Source: Ruminococcaceae bacterium UBA5406
Lineage (GTDB): Bacteria; Bacillota; Clostridia; Oscillospirales; Acutalibacteraceae
Length of the DNA stretch: 64,000 nt
Assembly: GCA_002407675.1 (NCBI GenBank)
Contig: DHNW01000027.1
Location: 101,121-165,120 of the forward strand
Direction of reading: 5' to 3'
In this document: in pieces, positions 1-7,961 of the stretch
Position numbering within the stretch: the stretch's first letter is position 1
Layout of the letters: each line of letters begins with the position of its first letter
The notes under the pieces: generated by a model
The model's input: the letters and a program-made list of their open reading frames with translations, nothing else
Databases searched by the model: none
Told to the model about the DNA's origin: nothing
Translations under genes and position numbers: made by a program

Positions 1-204
1 GCCTGCGCCCGTAATGGTGGAAAACTGGTGCGCAAACACGATCGCCTTCGGCGCGGGCACATAATCCTGCCCGTCTTCGTGGGTATACGCGGGCGTTTTC
101 GCCTTGGGGTCAATCCCCCACTTTTTTACCAGCCACCGGCCGTAAAAAAGATAGCCGCCGCCCAAAACGGCAATAGAAAGCAAAACGATTGCCAAACCGC
201 TCAT
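1..204 (-). CDS. cstA: Carbon starvation protein CstA family transporter, N-terminal part
   Basis: The gene is cut by the left edge, so only the first 68 codons are present. They encode a first membrane segment (about residues 3-21) followed by the family's early motif ending in FAHQFSTITGAG, which strongly resembles the start of CstA proteins (known members import peptides or pyruvate). The start is the ATG at 202-204, preceded by a GGAAGGAAG ribosome site. About 70 nt upstream lies the terminator of a T-box leader on the same strand, so expression is expected to respond to uncharged tRNA. Family assignment is confident; the substrate is unknown. Confidence 0.85.
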   Translation of the reverse strand, partial: MSGLAIVLLSIAVLGGGYLFYGRWLVKKWGIDPKAKTPAYTHEDGQDYVPAPKAIVFAHQFSTITGAG

Positions 205-272
205 AGCGTTTCTTCCTTCCTCATAAACCAAAAACCGGTTCTTTAATTCCGGAATACCGCAGAAACTGGGAT

Positions 273-311
273 AAAAAAAGCCTTCGTCTCTGAGAAATCA
301 GAGACGAAGGC
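273..311 (-). terminator. Terminator of the cstA T-box leader
   Basis: A perfect 14-bp stem (280-293 with 298-311) with a GAAA/TTTC loop is followed on the minus strand by seven T (279-273). It lies directly 3' of the T-box motif and is mutually exclusive with the T-box antiterminator, which would use the 5' arm region. Confidence 0.85.
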
Positions 312-567
312 TGAAACCTCCGCGTTACCACTCTGCTTGCCGTTTTTCTGCGGCCTGCTCTGCCGCATCGGGCGGGCCCACCCAATGCGCCCGTTTTTAA
401 CGGTACGGAACCGTCCGCGCTTACTCGTTTCAATAAAAACTTTTTGCCCGGATGCTCGCGGGTGATTTTCTGCCGGATTTTCCCGCCGCCTTTCACCGCC
501 CGGCGGCTCTCTGCAGGGATTAAAATCCGGGGCTGTTTCCCGGTCATTGCATTTGCGGTATTCTTTG
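273..567 (-). promoter_or_regulatory. T-box riboswitch upstream of cstA
   Basis: On the minus strand the leader shows a Stem I distal AGAGAGCCGCC element (near 509-499), the conserved ACGAGTAAGCGCGG linker (near 427-414), the T-box AGAGTGGTAACGCGG (334-320) and a terminator. The bulge UGGU predicts a tRNA with discriminator A. On the 3' side of Stem I the sequence ATC-ACCC sits where the specifier codon plus conserved A is expected, matching the ATC-ACCC of the ilvB leader at 826-832; isoleucine is therefore the best guess. The specifier register was not confirmed by full folding. Confidence 0.82.
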
Positions 568-573
568 CCCATC

Positions 574-602
574 ATCTTAACAGCCTCTGCTGGGTTTGTC
601 AA
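574..602 (-). promoter_or_regulatory. SigA-type promoter of the cstA T-box transcript
   Basis: TTGACA (602-597), 17-nt spacer, TAAGAT (579-574). Transcription would begin near 567, just 5' of Stem I. Confidence 0.7.
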
Positions 603-700
603 TCATTTTCCTGTAAATTGTTGGAATAATCGCTTTTTTATGAATTAAACATAAAAAATTATTCATTTTTAACAAAGCTAAAAAAATTTGCGAAAAATGC

Positions 701-729
701 TTGACAGAATCAGAAATCCGGAATATGCT
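701..729 (+). promoter_or_regulatory. SigA-type promoter of the ilv transcript
   Basis: TTGACA (701-706), 17-nt spacer, TATGCT (724-729). The predicted start near 736 gives a leader of about 320 nt containing the T-box. It diverges from the cstA promoter about 100 bp away. Confidence 0.8.
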
Positions 730-735
730 GAATAG

Positions 736-1018
736 CAACATACTGAAATGCGCCGAAAGGGAAGGAACGCGGTCCTTTTCCGCAGTCAGAGAACCGCCGG
801 CTGGTGTGAGGCGGTGCGGATTCCGCGGGAGATCACCCTGGAGCAGGAGGCTGAAAACACGGCTTTGTCCGCGAAACTAAGTTTTCCCGGCTTTTCCGCC
901 GTTACAGGGAAGCGCATTGCTGGATGCGCACAGAGATGCCGCTCTGCTGCGGCGAATTAGAGTGGTACCGCGGAAGAAATATTCCGCCTCTATCGAAGGA
1001 TAGGGGCGGATTTTTTTA
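736..1018 (+). promoter_or_regulatory. T-box riboswitch upstream of ilvB (Ile specifier likely)
   Basis: Elements in order: Stem I with AGAACCGCCGG (near 790-800), a candidate specifier ATC followed by ACCC (826-832), the T-box motif AGAGTGGTACCGCGG (959-973), and a terminator at 983-1017. UGGU in the T-box pairs with tRNA discriminator A. An Ile specifier fits the downstream acetolactate synthase and threonine deaminase genes. Uncharged tRNA-Ile would stabilise the antiterminator and allow transcription of ilvBN and possibly ilvA. Confidence 0.88.
983..1017 (+). terminator. Terminator of the ilvB T-box leader
   Basis: A 12-bp stem (983-994 with 999-1010, one G-T pair) with a GAAG loop is followed by seven T, 41 nt before the ilvB start. 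This is the off state of the T-box. Confidence 0.88.
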
Positions 1019-1058
1019 TCCCCTCAGCCGGGGAAACATCCAAGAAGGAGGAGTCGGA

Positions 1059-2756
1059 ATGCTTTTGACCGGAGCACAGATTGTTATGGAGTGTCTGCTG
1101 GAGCAGGGGGTGGATACGGTTTTCGGGTATCCGGGCGGCGCCGTGCTGAACCTGTACGACGCGCTGTACGAGTACCGTGACCGTATCCGCCACATCCGCA
1201 CCTGCCACGAGCAGGCGGCGGCGCATGCGGCCGATGGGTATGCCCGGGCCTCGGGAAAGATAGGGGTCTGCATTGCCACGTCCGGCCCGGGCGCGACCAA
1301 CCTGGTTACCGGTATCGCCACCGCCTACATGGATTCGGTCCCCGTGGTGGCCATCACCGGGAACGTCGCCCGCGGGCTTTTGGGGCTGGACAGCTTTCAG
1401 GAGGTGGATATCACTGGGATCACCATGCCGGTTACCAAGCACAATTACCTTGTCCGGGATGTGGAAGATCTGGCGGATACCCTGCGCAGCGCGTTCCGGA
1501 TCGCCGGTTCCTGGCGCAAAGGGCCGGTGCTGGTGGATATCCCCAAAGACGTAACGGCGCAGAAAACGGAATTTACCCCTTGCCGCCCGGTTCCGCCCGA
1601 AGAGCCGCCTCTTCCGGATGAAGAGTGCTTTTTGCGGGCTGCCGCCCTGCTTCAGAAAAGTGAAAGGCCATTTTTTTACTGCGGCGGCGGAGTCGTTTCC
1701 TCCGGTGCTTCCAACGAAGCCCGGCGCTTTGCCGAAAAAATTGACGCGCCCGTTGCCTGTTCGCTCATGTGCCAGGGCGGGTACGACCAGCGGGATGAAC
1801 GCTATATGGGGATGCTGGGCATGCACGGCACAAAGGTGTCCGCAGAGGCCATTCGGAACTGCGACCTGTTTGTGGCGGCGGGCACGCGTTTTTCAGACCG
1901 GGTCCTGTGCAGTGCGGGCTCGTTTGCGGAGGGCCGCCCCATCCTTCAGATCGACATTGACGCGGCGGAGTTCGGCAAGAACCTTCCGGTGTCTCTCAGC
2001 CTGAAAGGCGATGTCAAAGCCGTTCTTGCCAAACTGGCCGGGATGCTGCCGCAGCAGAAACACACGGTCTGGATGGCTCAGGTGCGCGGCTGGAAGCGCC
2101 GGTATCCGCTGCGCCAGACGGGCGCGCCGGGCGAAGTCCTCCCGCAGGACGTGCTGGAAACACTGTGCCGCCTGACAGAGGGCGAAGCCGTCCTGACGAC
2201 GGAAGTCGGCCAGCATCAGATGTGGGCGGCGCAGTATTACACATTTCGGCGGCCCCGGCAGTTCCTTACGTCCGGCGGCCTCGGCACCATGGGGTATGGC
2301 CTCGGCGCGGCAATCGGCGCGCAGCTTGCCCGCCCCGGTTCGCGCGTCGTCAATATCGCGGGAGACGGCAGCTTCCACATGAACTGCGCCGAGCTTTCCA
2401 CGCTGGCGCGCTGCCGCCTTCCGGTGGTGGAACTGATTTTCGACAATTCCGTGCTGGGGATGGTCCGCCAGTGGCAGAAGCTGTTTTACGGCGGGCGCTT
2501 TTCCCAGACGGATCTGGGCGGCGGCACGGATTACGCTCTGCTTGCAAACGCATTTGGCGTAAAGGCGCTGAAGATCGAAACGAAGGATGAGATTGAGCCG
2601 GTCCTCCGGCAGGCGCTCGCGCTCCGAGAACCGGTTTTGATTGACTGCGTCATCAGCAGGGATCAGAACGTTCTTCCCATGGTTCCGGCAGGCGGCTCTG
2701 TCGAAGATCCTATGCTGACAATGCCCTCAAATCTTTCAAAGGAGGAATCGCATTGA
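1059..2756 (+). CDS. ilvB: Acetolactate synthase large (catalytic) subunit
   Basis: The 565-residue protein condenses two pyruvates, or pyruvate and 2-oxobutyrate, in branched-chain amino acid synthesis, using ThDP, Mg2+ and FAD. The length is standard. The catalytic ThDP glutamate is in TCHEQAAAHAADG (Glu51), and the ThDP/Mg-binding GDGSFHMN motif starts near residue 435. The ATG at 1059 is chosen because it follows AAGGAGGAG (1044-1052) and gives the usual N-terminus; longer in-frame starts would run through the T-box. The gene overlaps ilvN by 4 nt and is controlled by the upstream T-box. Confidence 0.97.
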   Translation: MLLTGAQIVMECLLEQGVDTVFGYPGGAVLNLYDALYEYRDRIRHIRTCHEQAAAHAADGYARASGKIGVCIATSGPGATNLVTGIATAYMDSVPVVAITGNVARGLLGLDSFQEVDITGITMPVTKHNYLVRDVEDLADTLRSAFRIAGSWRKGPVLVDIPKDVTAQKTEFTPCRPVPPEEPPLPDEECFLRAAALLQKSERPFFYCGGGVVSSGASNEARRFAEKIDAPVACSLMCQGGYDQRDERYMGMLGMHGTKVSAEAIRNCDLFVAAGTRFSDRVLCSAGSFAEGRPILQIDIDAAEFGKNLPVSLSLKGDVKAVLAKLAGMLPQQKHTVWMAQVRGWKRRYPLRQTGAPGEVLPQDVLETLCRLTEGEAVLTTEVGQHQMWAAQYYTFRRPRQFLTSGGLGTMGYGLGAAIGAQLARPGSRVVNIAGDGSFHMNCAELSTLARCRLPVVELIFDNSVLGMVRQWQKLFYGGRFSQTDLGGGTDYALLANAFGVKALKIETKDEIEPVLRQALALREPVLIDCVISRDQNVLPMVPAGGSVEDPMLTMPSNLSKEESH

Positions 2757-3253
2757 AAGGCTCGGGTGAAAGGGAATATATTCTCTCCGTTCTGGCGCGC
2801 AATAATCCGGGCGTGCTGCTCCGCATAGCGGGGCTGTTCAGCCGCCGCTGCTATAATATCCTCAGCATTGTCGCGTCCCAGACCGAAAATACGGAGTATT
2901 CGCGGATTCTGATTGTCGTTTCCGGCGACGACCGCATTGTCAATCAGGTTGACAAACAGCTCTGCAAGCTGGTGGATATTGAGGAGGTAAACGTCCTGGA
3001 CCGCAATAAAGCCGTCGTGCGCGAGCATCTTCTGCTGAAGGTGGAGCGCACGCTTCAAAACAGCGAAAAGCTGGTTCAGATTGCCGGTGTTTTTCACGCC
3101 AATATTCTCAGCGTTACGCCGGATTCCATGATCGTGGAACTTACCGGCGACGCGGGGACCATCAATTCGTTTATCGAGCTTTATACCCCGTACCACGTCC
3201 TGAAAATCCTCCGCACCGGCTCCATGGCCATGTCGATCGGCAAAAATTTTTAA
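2753..3253 (+). CDS. ilvN: Acetolactate synthase small (regulatory) subunit
   Basis: The 166-residue protein has an N-terminal ACT domain (about residues 8-85, beginning REYILSVLARNNPGVLLRIAGLFSRR is the family hallmark region) and the ALS_ss C-terminal domain. It binds the large subunit and mediates valine feedback in characterised systems. The start is TTG at 2753, overlapping the ilvB stop (TTGA) and preceded by AAAGGAGGAATCGCA. The tight overlap implies translational coupling, giving balanced subunits. Confidence 0.96.
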   Translation: MKGSGEREYILSVLARNNPGVLLRIAGLFSRRCYNILSIVASQTENTEYSRILIVVSGDDRIVNQVDKQLCKLVDIEEVNVLDRNKAVVREHLLLKVERTLQNSEKLVQIAGVFHANILSVTPDSMIVELTGDAGTINSFIELYTPYHVLKILRTGSMAMSIGKNF

Positions 3254-3279
3254 AAGTTGCCTTCCAAAGAGCAACTTTT
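3252..3279 (+). terminator. Weak terminator after ilvN
   Basis: AAAAGTTGC (3252-3260) pairs with GCAACTTTT (3271-3279) around a 10-nt loop, then CCCTGTTTTT. It may reduce read-through into ilvA rather than stop it fully. The ~180-nt gap to ilvA shows no convincing new promoter. Confidence 0.5.
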
Positions 3280-3434
3280 CCCTGTTTTTACGGGTAGGGT
3301 GAAAGGGACATTACACGGAATACGCCGGGAACATTCCCGTTTCCGGCGGGAACATCTTCCTTTCCGTCCCGCACATAAAGGCAATCTATTCCCACCGGGT
3401 GAAAGGGTGGGCCGAAGAAAAAGGAGAATCGGTT

Positions 3435-4631
3435 ATGACACTGGATAAAATCTATCAGGCGGCATTCACACTCAAGGACGTGGCGCGCGAAACGGATCTC
3501 ATCCGTGCGCCGCATCTTAATCCCGACAGCGAGATTTATCTAAAAGCGGAAAATCTTCAGGTGACCGGTTCTTTTAAAGTCCGGGGCGCGTATAATAAAA
3601 TCAGCCGCCTGTCGGAAGAAGAAAAAAAGCGCGGCGTTATCGCCTGTTCCGCCGGGAACCACGCGCAGGGCGTGGCGCTTGCCGCCGCGAAGAGCGGCAT
3701 CCGCGCGCTCATCTGTATTCCGGACGGCGCGCCCATCTCTAAGGTAGAGGCCACACGGTCCTATGGCGCAGAAGTCCGGCTGGTTCCGGGTGTATATGAC
3801 GACGCCTACCGTGAAGCGTGCCGCCTGCGCAAAGAAACCGGAATGGTGTTCATCCATCCGTTTGACGACGAAGACGTCATTGCCGGGCAGGGGACAATCG
3901 GGCTGGAAATTTTGAGGCAGCTGCCGGACGCCGAGGCGGTTTTTGTCCCCGTCGGCGGAGGCGGACTTGTGTCCGGGGTGGCATACGCCGTCAAGGCTCT
4001 GCGTCCGGAGTGCAAAGTCTACGGCGTTCAGGCGGCGGGGGCGCCGGGCATGGCCCGTTCCCTGAAGGATAAAAAAATTGAAACGCTGGACAGCGTTTCC
4101 ACGTTTGCGGACGGGATTGCCGTCAAATGTCCCGGCAAGCGGACGTATGACCTGTGTTCTAGGTATGTGGACGGCATTGTAACCGTTACAGACGACGAGA
4201 TCGCCACTGCCATTCTCGCGCTGATCGAACAGCACAAGATGATTGCGGAAGGCGCGGGGGCGGCCTCCGTTGCGGCGGCTATGTTCAACAAAGCGGATAT
4301 CCGGGGGAAAAAGACAGTCTGCCTGGTTTCCGGCGGCAATATCGACGTCACCATCCTGTCGCGCGTCATCAGCCGCGGCCTGATTAAAGAAGGCCGGCAG
4401 GGCCGTCTGACCGTTGAGCTGACCGACCGTCCCGGTGAGCTGAAAGAGGTGTCCGCGATTATCGCCGGTCTCGGCGGCAATGTCGTCAGCGTCCGCCACG
4501 ACCGCAGCGGTGAAGAAAGCGATATTACCGCCTGCACGCTCTCCATTGGGGTAGAAACGCGCAACCGTACCCACCTGAACCGCATCCGCTCCGCTATTGA
4601 GGAGAAAGGATACCGGATTTTAAATGCCTGA
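3435..4631 (+). CDS. ilvA: Threonine ammonia-lyase with C-terminal ACT domain
   Basis: The 398-residue PLP enzyme converts threonine to 2-oxobutyrate and ammonia, the entry to isoleucine. The PLP lysine is in SFKVRGAYNK (Lys48) and the phosphate-binding glycine loop VGGGGLVSG is near residue 172. A single ACT domain (about 325-398) makes this the medium, ~400-residue form shared by clostridial IlvA and TdcB-ACT enzymes, so allosteric response to an amino acid is likely. The ATG at 3435 follows AAGGAG. Position after ilvBN and before ridA supports a biosynthetic role; a catabolic role cannot be excluded from sequence alone. Confidence 0.93.
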   Translation: MTLDKIYQAAFTLKDVARETDLIRAPHLNPDSEIYLKAENLQVTGSFKVRGAYNKISRLSEEEKKRGVIACSAGNHAQGVALAAAKSGIRALICIPDGAPISKVEATRSYGAEVRLVPGVYDDAYREACRLRKETGMVFIHPFDDEDVIAGQGTIGLEILRQLPDAEAVFVPVGGGGLVSGVAYAVKALRPECKVYGVQAAGAPGMARSLKDKKIETLDSVSTFADGIAVKCPGKRTYDLCSRYVDGIVTVTDDEIATAILALIEQHKMIAEGAGAASVAAAMFNKADIRGKKTVCLVSGGNIDVTILSRVISRGLIKEGRQGRLTVELTDRPGELKEVSAIIAGLGGNVVSVRHDRSGEESDITACTLSIGVETRNRTHLNRIRSAIEEKGYRILNA

Positions 4632-4714
4632 TCCTGCGGGTGCCACGGGACGGCGGGGTTCTGCGGCGTCCCTTTCAAAACGCCGGATATTTTGAAATAA
4701 AGGAGTCCTTCATT

Positions 4715-5092
4715 ATGCTGAAAACCGTATCGACCGAAAAAGCCCCGGCTGCCATCGGGCCGTATTCACAGGCCGTTGCCGCCGGAAAACTGCTGTTTGC
4801 CAGCGGGCAGATTCCCATTGTGCCGGAGACGGGCGCATTGGCGCAAGGCGGCGTTACTGCGCAGGCCGGGCAAGCCCTGAAAAATGTCGGAGAGATCCTG
4901 AAATCAGCCGGCGCGGGTTACGGCGACGTGGTCAAAACCACCTGCTTTCTGGCAGATATGGGCGATTTCGCCGCATTCAACGAAGTCTATGCGAAGTATT
5001 TTCCGGGAAAACCGGCGCGTTCCTGCGCTGCGGTGAAAGACCTTCCCAAAGGAGCGCTTTGTGAAGTCGAAGCTGTTGCCGTGCTGAAGTGA
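4715..5092 (+). CDS. ridA: RidA family enamine/imine deaminase
   Basis: The 125-residue protein is a standard RidA (YjgF/YER057c/UK114): motifs IGPYSQAV, ASGQIPI and the C-terminal substrate-site region around PARSCAAVKDLPKGALCEVEAVA with its conserved Arg and Glu. RidA hydrolyses the reactive 2-aminocrotonate and iminobutyrate released by threonine ammonia-lyase and protects PLP enzymes. Placement directly after ilvA fits that role. The ATG at 4715 is preceded by AAAGGAG. Confidence 0.95.
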   Translation: MLKTVSTEKAPAAIGPYSQAVAAGKLLFASGQIPIVPETGALAQGGVTAQAGQALKNVGEILKSAGAGYGDVVKTTCFLADMGDFAAFNEVYAKYFPGKPARSCAAVKDLPKGALCEVEAVAVLK

Positions 5093-5109
5093 AGGGGGCC
5101 GGTGAAAAA

Positions 5110-5646
5110 ATGGTTATCCGGGAAGCACTGTTTTCGGACGCGGACGATATCGCCCGCGTCCATGCTGATTCTTGGCGGGAGGCCTACCGGGGCGTTGTCC
5201 CGGAAAAGACGCTCGCGGCCCGGTTTTCGCTGGAGCCGCGCCGGAAAATGTGGCGCGCGTTCCTGTCGCAGCCGAACGGCGGCCGCCATTTTATTTGTGA
5301 ACTCGGAGAGAAAGCCATTGGCTTCTTTTCACTGGAACCGCCTCGGGACAGCGATATGCCGCCGGACGCGCTGGAGCTGACCGCCCTCTATTTTGATCCC
5401 TCCTGCTGGGGAAAAGGGTTCGGCCCGCAGGCCATGCGTTTTATTTTCCGGACGGCGCAGGCGCGGGGCAGCCGGATGCTGTACCTGTGGGTTCTGCGGG
5501 AAAACTGGCGCGCCGTCCGCTTTTATGAGAGATGCGGGTTTCGGCCGGATGGCGGTTCCCGGATGCTGGATCTTGGGAAGCCAATTGAAGAATGCCGCTT
5601 CTGCCGGCCGGTTTCTATCGGGGAAGACTCTCCGGCGGCGTGCTGA
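5110..5646 (+). CDS. GNAT family N-acetyltransferase
   Basis: The 178-residue protein has the GNAT fold: the acetyl-CoA loop near GKGFGPQAMRFI (the R/Q-x-x-G-x-G/A motif region) and the C-terminal NWRAVRFYERCGFRP motif typical of these enzymes. The substrate cannot be told. The ATG at 5110 follows AAGGGGG; an in-frame GTG at 5089 overlapping the ridA stop is possible but would leave the ribosome site inside the gene. It is probably the last gene of the ilv transcript and converges with the flippase gene, 15 nt apart. Confidence 0.85.
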   Translation: MVIREALFSDADDIARVHADSWREAYRGVVPEKTLAARFSLEPRRKMWRAFLSQPNGGRHFICELGEKAIGFFSLEPPRDSDMPPDALELTALYFDPSCWGKGFGPQAMRFIFRTAQARGSRMLYLWVLRENWRAVRFYERCGFRPDGGSRMLDLGKPIEECRFCRPVSIGEDSPAAC

Positions 5647-5661
5647 ACAGCCCGCCTATGT

Positions 5662-7038
5662 TCAGAATCTCCACTGGAACAGCTTTTTCAGCAGGGTCAT
5701 GGCGTAGAAAGCCAGCCCGCCGAGTACAGCGGGATACAGGATCCAGTCGATGAAGTCAACCCGCAGGGACGTCACTTTCAGAAGGCGCCCGATACTGAGC
5801 GACGCGTTGTAAATTTCGCTGGCAAACAGGATGGCAATGTAGGCTTTAATGCCGAAAACCGGGATGAACACCGCGATCAGGATGACGCGCATCAGTGAAT
5901 CAGTGAGGTTGTATTCCAGGGAATACATCTGCTGATCCAGCCCTTTCAGAAGGTTGTCAGTCACGTTATCGAGGTACATCAGCGGAGCGAGGGGGGCCAT
6001 AATGCGCAGGATCTGCCCGGCCTGGGCGCTGCCGAAAAGCAGAATGCCGAGTTCGTCTGCAAAAGCCAGGAAAAAGGATGCCGTGGGGAATCCGAACAGC
6101 AGAGTCCAGCGGAAAGCTTTTTCCGCCGTGCGGCTGATCCGGTGCAGGTCGTTTCCGGCGTTTGCTTCGGCAATTTCCGGAATCAAAAGCATGGCCGCCG
6201 AGCTGAGCAGGGAAAGCGGGAACATGAGAATCGGCATCACCATTCCCTGCATCACGCCGTACTGGGCCAGCGCGGCGATCCCGCCGGCGCCGTTCTTTTT
6301 CAGCCCTATGGGGATCAGCACGTTTTCTGCGCTGATGAGAGAACTGCGCAGGAACGAACCGGCCAGCATCGGCCCCGCAATATGAACAATGCTGCGCATC
6401 AGGCCGCTGCTTTCTTCAGCCATGCCGTGTTTTCTGACGAACCAGAGAAAAATGGGAACAATATAGAGAACGGATGCCGCTTCGCCGAGCGTAGAACCGA
6501 GCATAAGCGCATTCAGCGCAGGCAGGCCGGTATGATCCAGCAGAAAAATGGAAGCACCTACGGTGACGCCTTCCTCGCAGAATTCACCGAGAATGGGAAC
6601 AGCGGTGTTGCGGTTGGCAAAAAAGTACCCCTTCAGGCAGGCGCAGCCTGCAATGCATGGAAGCCCCGCTGCCAGAATGCGCAGCGGTTCTGCGGCGGCC
6701 GAACTTCCAATCAGGCGGGAAGCGATCAGCCCGGCGCCGCAAAAAAGGGTCCCTCCGGCGGCAAGGCTGAGCCCGAGCGACAGCCCGGCGCAGCGCAGCA
6801 TGCAGCCCTTTGAGCCGCGCCCTTCGGCAGCCAGCCTTGTTACCGCGAGTCCGATACCCGAGGTACAGGCGGTGATCCCCAGCGTGAAAATAGAAAAAAT
6901 CAGCTGGTACAGCCCCATGCCGCTTGCCCCGATGCGCACGGTGATAACGGAACGGAACCAGATCCCTACAAACCGCAGGAGGATAGATCCGGCGGTCAGG
7001 ATGGCAGTATTAAAAAGGAATCGGCGCTTTTTCCCCAT
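5662..7038 (-). CDS. SpoVB-like polysaccharide/lipid flippase (MOP superfamily)
   Basis: The 458-residue integral membrane protein has about 12-14 predicted segments and the MVF/SpoVB-type N-terminus FNTAILTAGSILLRFVGI. Members of this family (MurJ, SpoVB, polysaccharide flippases) move lipid-linked glycans across the membrane; SpoVB acts in spore cortex synthesis. The length is somewhat below a typical SpoVB (~500), so the exact subfamily is open. It starts at ATG 7038 and stands alone on its strand, with the plus-strand neighbour beginning about 140 bp away. Confidence 0.8.
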   Translation of the reverse strand: MGKKRRFLFNTAILTAGSILLRFVGIWFRSVITVRIGASGMGLYQLIFSIFTLGITACTSGIGLAVTRLAAEGRGSKGCMLRCAGLSLGLSLAAGGTLFCGAGLIASRLIGSSAAAEPLRILAAGLPCIAGCACLKGYFFANRNTAVPILGEFCEEGVTVGASIFLLDHTGLPALNALMLGSTLGEAASVLYIVPIFLWFVRKHGMAEESSGLMRSIVHIAGPMLAGSFLRSSLISAENVLIPIGLKKNGAGGIAALAQYGVMQGMVMPILMFPLSLLSSAAMLLIPEIAEANAGNDLHRISRTAEKAFRWTLLFGFPTASFFLAFADELGILLFGSAQAGQILRIMAPLAPLMYLDNVTDNLLKGLDQQMYSLEYNLTDSLMRVILIAVFIPVFGIKAYIAILFASEIYNASLSIGRLLKVTSLRVDFIDWILYPAVLGGLAFYAMTLLKKLFQWRF

Positions 7039-7174
7039 TTGGCAACACCTGAAGAATCGTGATAGTCAAATGTATTCGCGCCGAGGGGTAAATAAGTCTA
7101 TACTTTTCCATGAATACTATTTATAATAGGAAACAAACGGCCGCTTATTGCAAGTTTACACAGGAGGGAAAAGA

Positions 7175-7882
7175 TTGAAACGCATTTTGTCTGTGTCGCC
7201 CATGATCCTCTGTATTTTATATGTTCTTTTCCCGCTTTGCAAAATTGTCGGAGCTGTGTGCGGCTATGAATTTGCCCTGCGCAGCGATTCAATCGGCATT
7301 GTCGTCCTGTCGGCGGTTTCGGGAATGGCGGCTGGATTCCTGATTTTCCTGGAACCCCCGCTGAACAAAGCTCAGCGGGTATTTTCTGCCCTGCTCCCTT
7401 CTCTGTCTGCCGTCAGCGGTTTGTTCTTTATATTAGACGGCAAGTGGAAGGCATCCGTCGTTTTTGCGCTGGTCTGTTACGTCTGCTCTGTAGTGATCTT
7501 GTGGAAATCCACATGCCGTTTTGCCTTAAAGTTTCTCTCCACGGCTTTTTCAGCTTTTTTTGCCGTGGCTTTCCTGTTTTCTGCATGGATTTCCCTCGTT
7601 TTTGGGGATCTTGGCGTGAAAACGGTGGTAAAATCTTTGGCTTCGCCCCAGGGGGCCTATACGGCCGAGGTTATCGACAGCAATCAGGGAGCGCTGGGCG
7701 GTGACACGCACGTTAATGTTTGGAGGAATGGGGAGAAAATCGACTTGTTCTTCTGCAGTATAAAAAAGTCGCCGCTCCGCGTATATACGGGAGACTGGGG
7801 AGAGTTCAAAACCATGCGAATATTGTGGAAAGATGAACGTACGCTGGTTATCAACGGCCGGGAATATCCGGTCAGTACGTGA
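7175..7882 (+). CDS. Membrane protein, DUF5412-like
   Basis: The 235-residue protein has an N-terminal membrane block of about five segments (residues ~5-150) and a soluble C-terminal domain. That domain begins with SPQGAYTAEV and ends GEFKTMRILWKDERTLVING; this layout recalls DUF5412 proteins, where a short 'SPDGKYTA...' beta domain ends in 'W.d..tl.ING'. The TTG at 7175 is used because it follows AGGAGGG at a good distance. A -10 TATAAT lies at 7122-7127 but with a poor -35. Function unknown; the family call is from pattern memory only. Confidence 0.6.
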   Translation: MKRILSVSPMILCILYVLFPLCKIVGAVCGYEFALRSDSIGIVVLSAVSGMAAGFLIFLEPPLNKAQRVFSALLPSLSAVSGLFFILDGKWKASVVFALVCYVCSVVILWKSTCRFALKFLSTAFSAFFAVAFLFSAWISLVFGDLGVKTVVKSLASPQGAYTAEVIDSNQGALGGDTHVNVWRNGEKIDLFFCSIKKSPLRVYTGDWGEFKTMRILWKDERTLVINGREYPVST

Positions 7883-7961
7883 AGCCGGAAGATTGGCAGG
7901 AACTTTTGAAAATCCCGTGGAGAAACCGCCGGGGCGGCGGTGAATGAAGAAGGAGAGAAAC

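Noticed and set aside
221..602. Short open frames in the cstA leader
   Set aside because: The segment is explained by the T-box RNA and its terminator; the frames have no ribosome sites.
990..1826. 278-codon open frame antisense to ilvB
   Set aside because: Covers the T-box and the ThDP domain of ilvB on the opposite strand; no ribosome site or recognisable protein.
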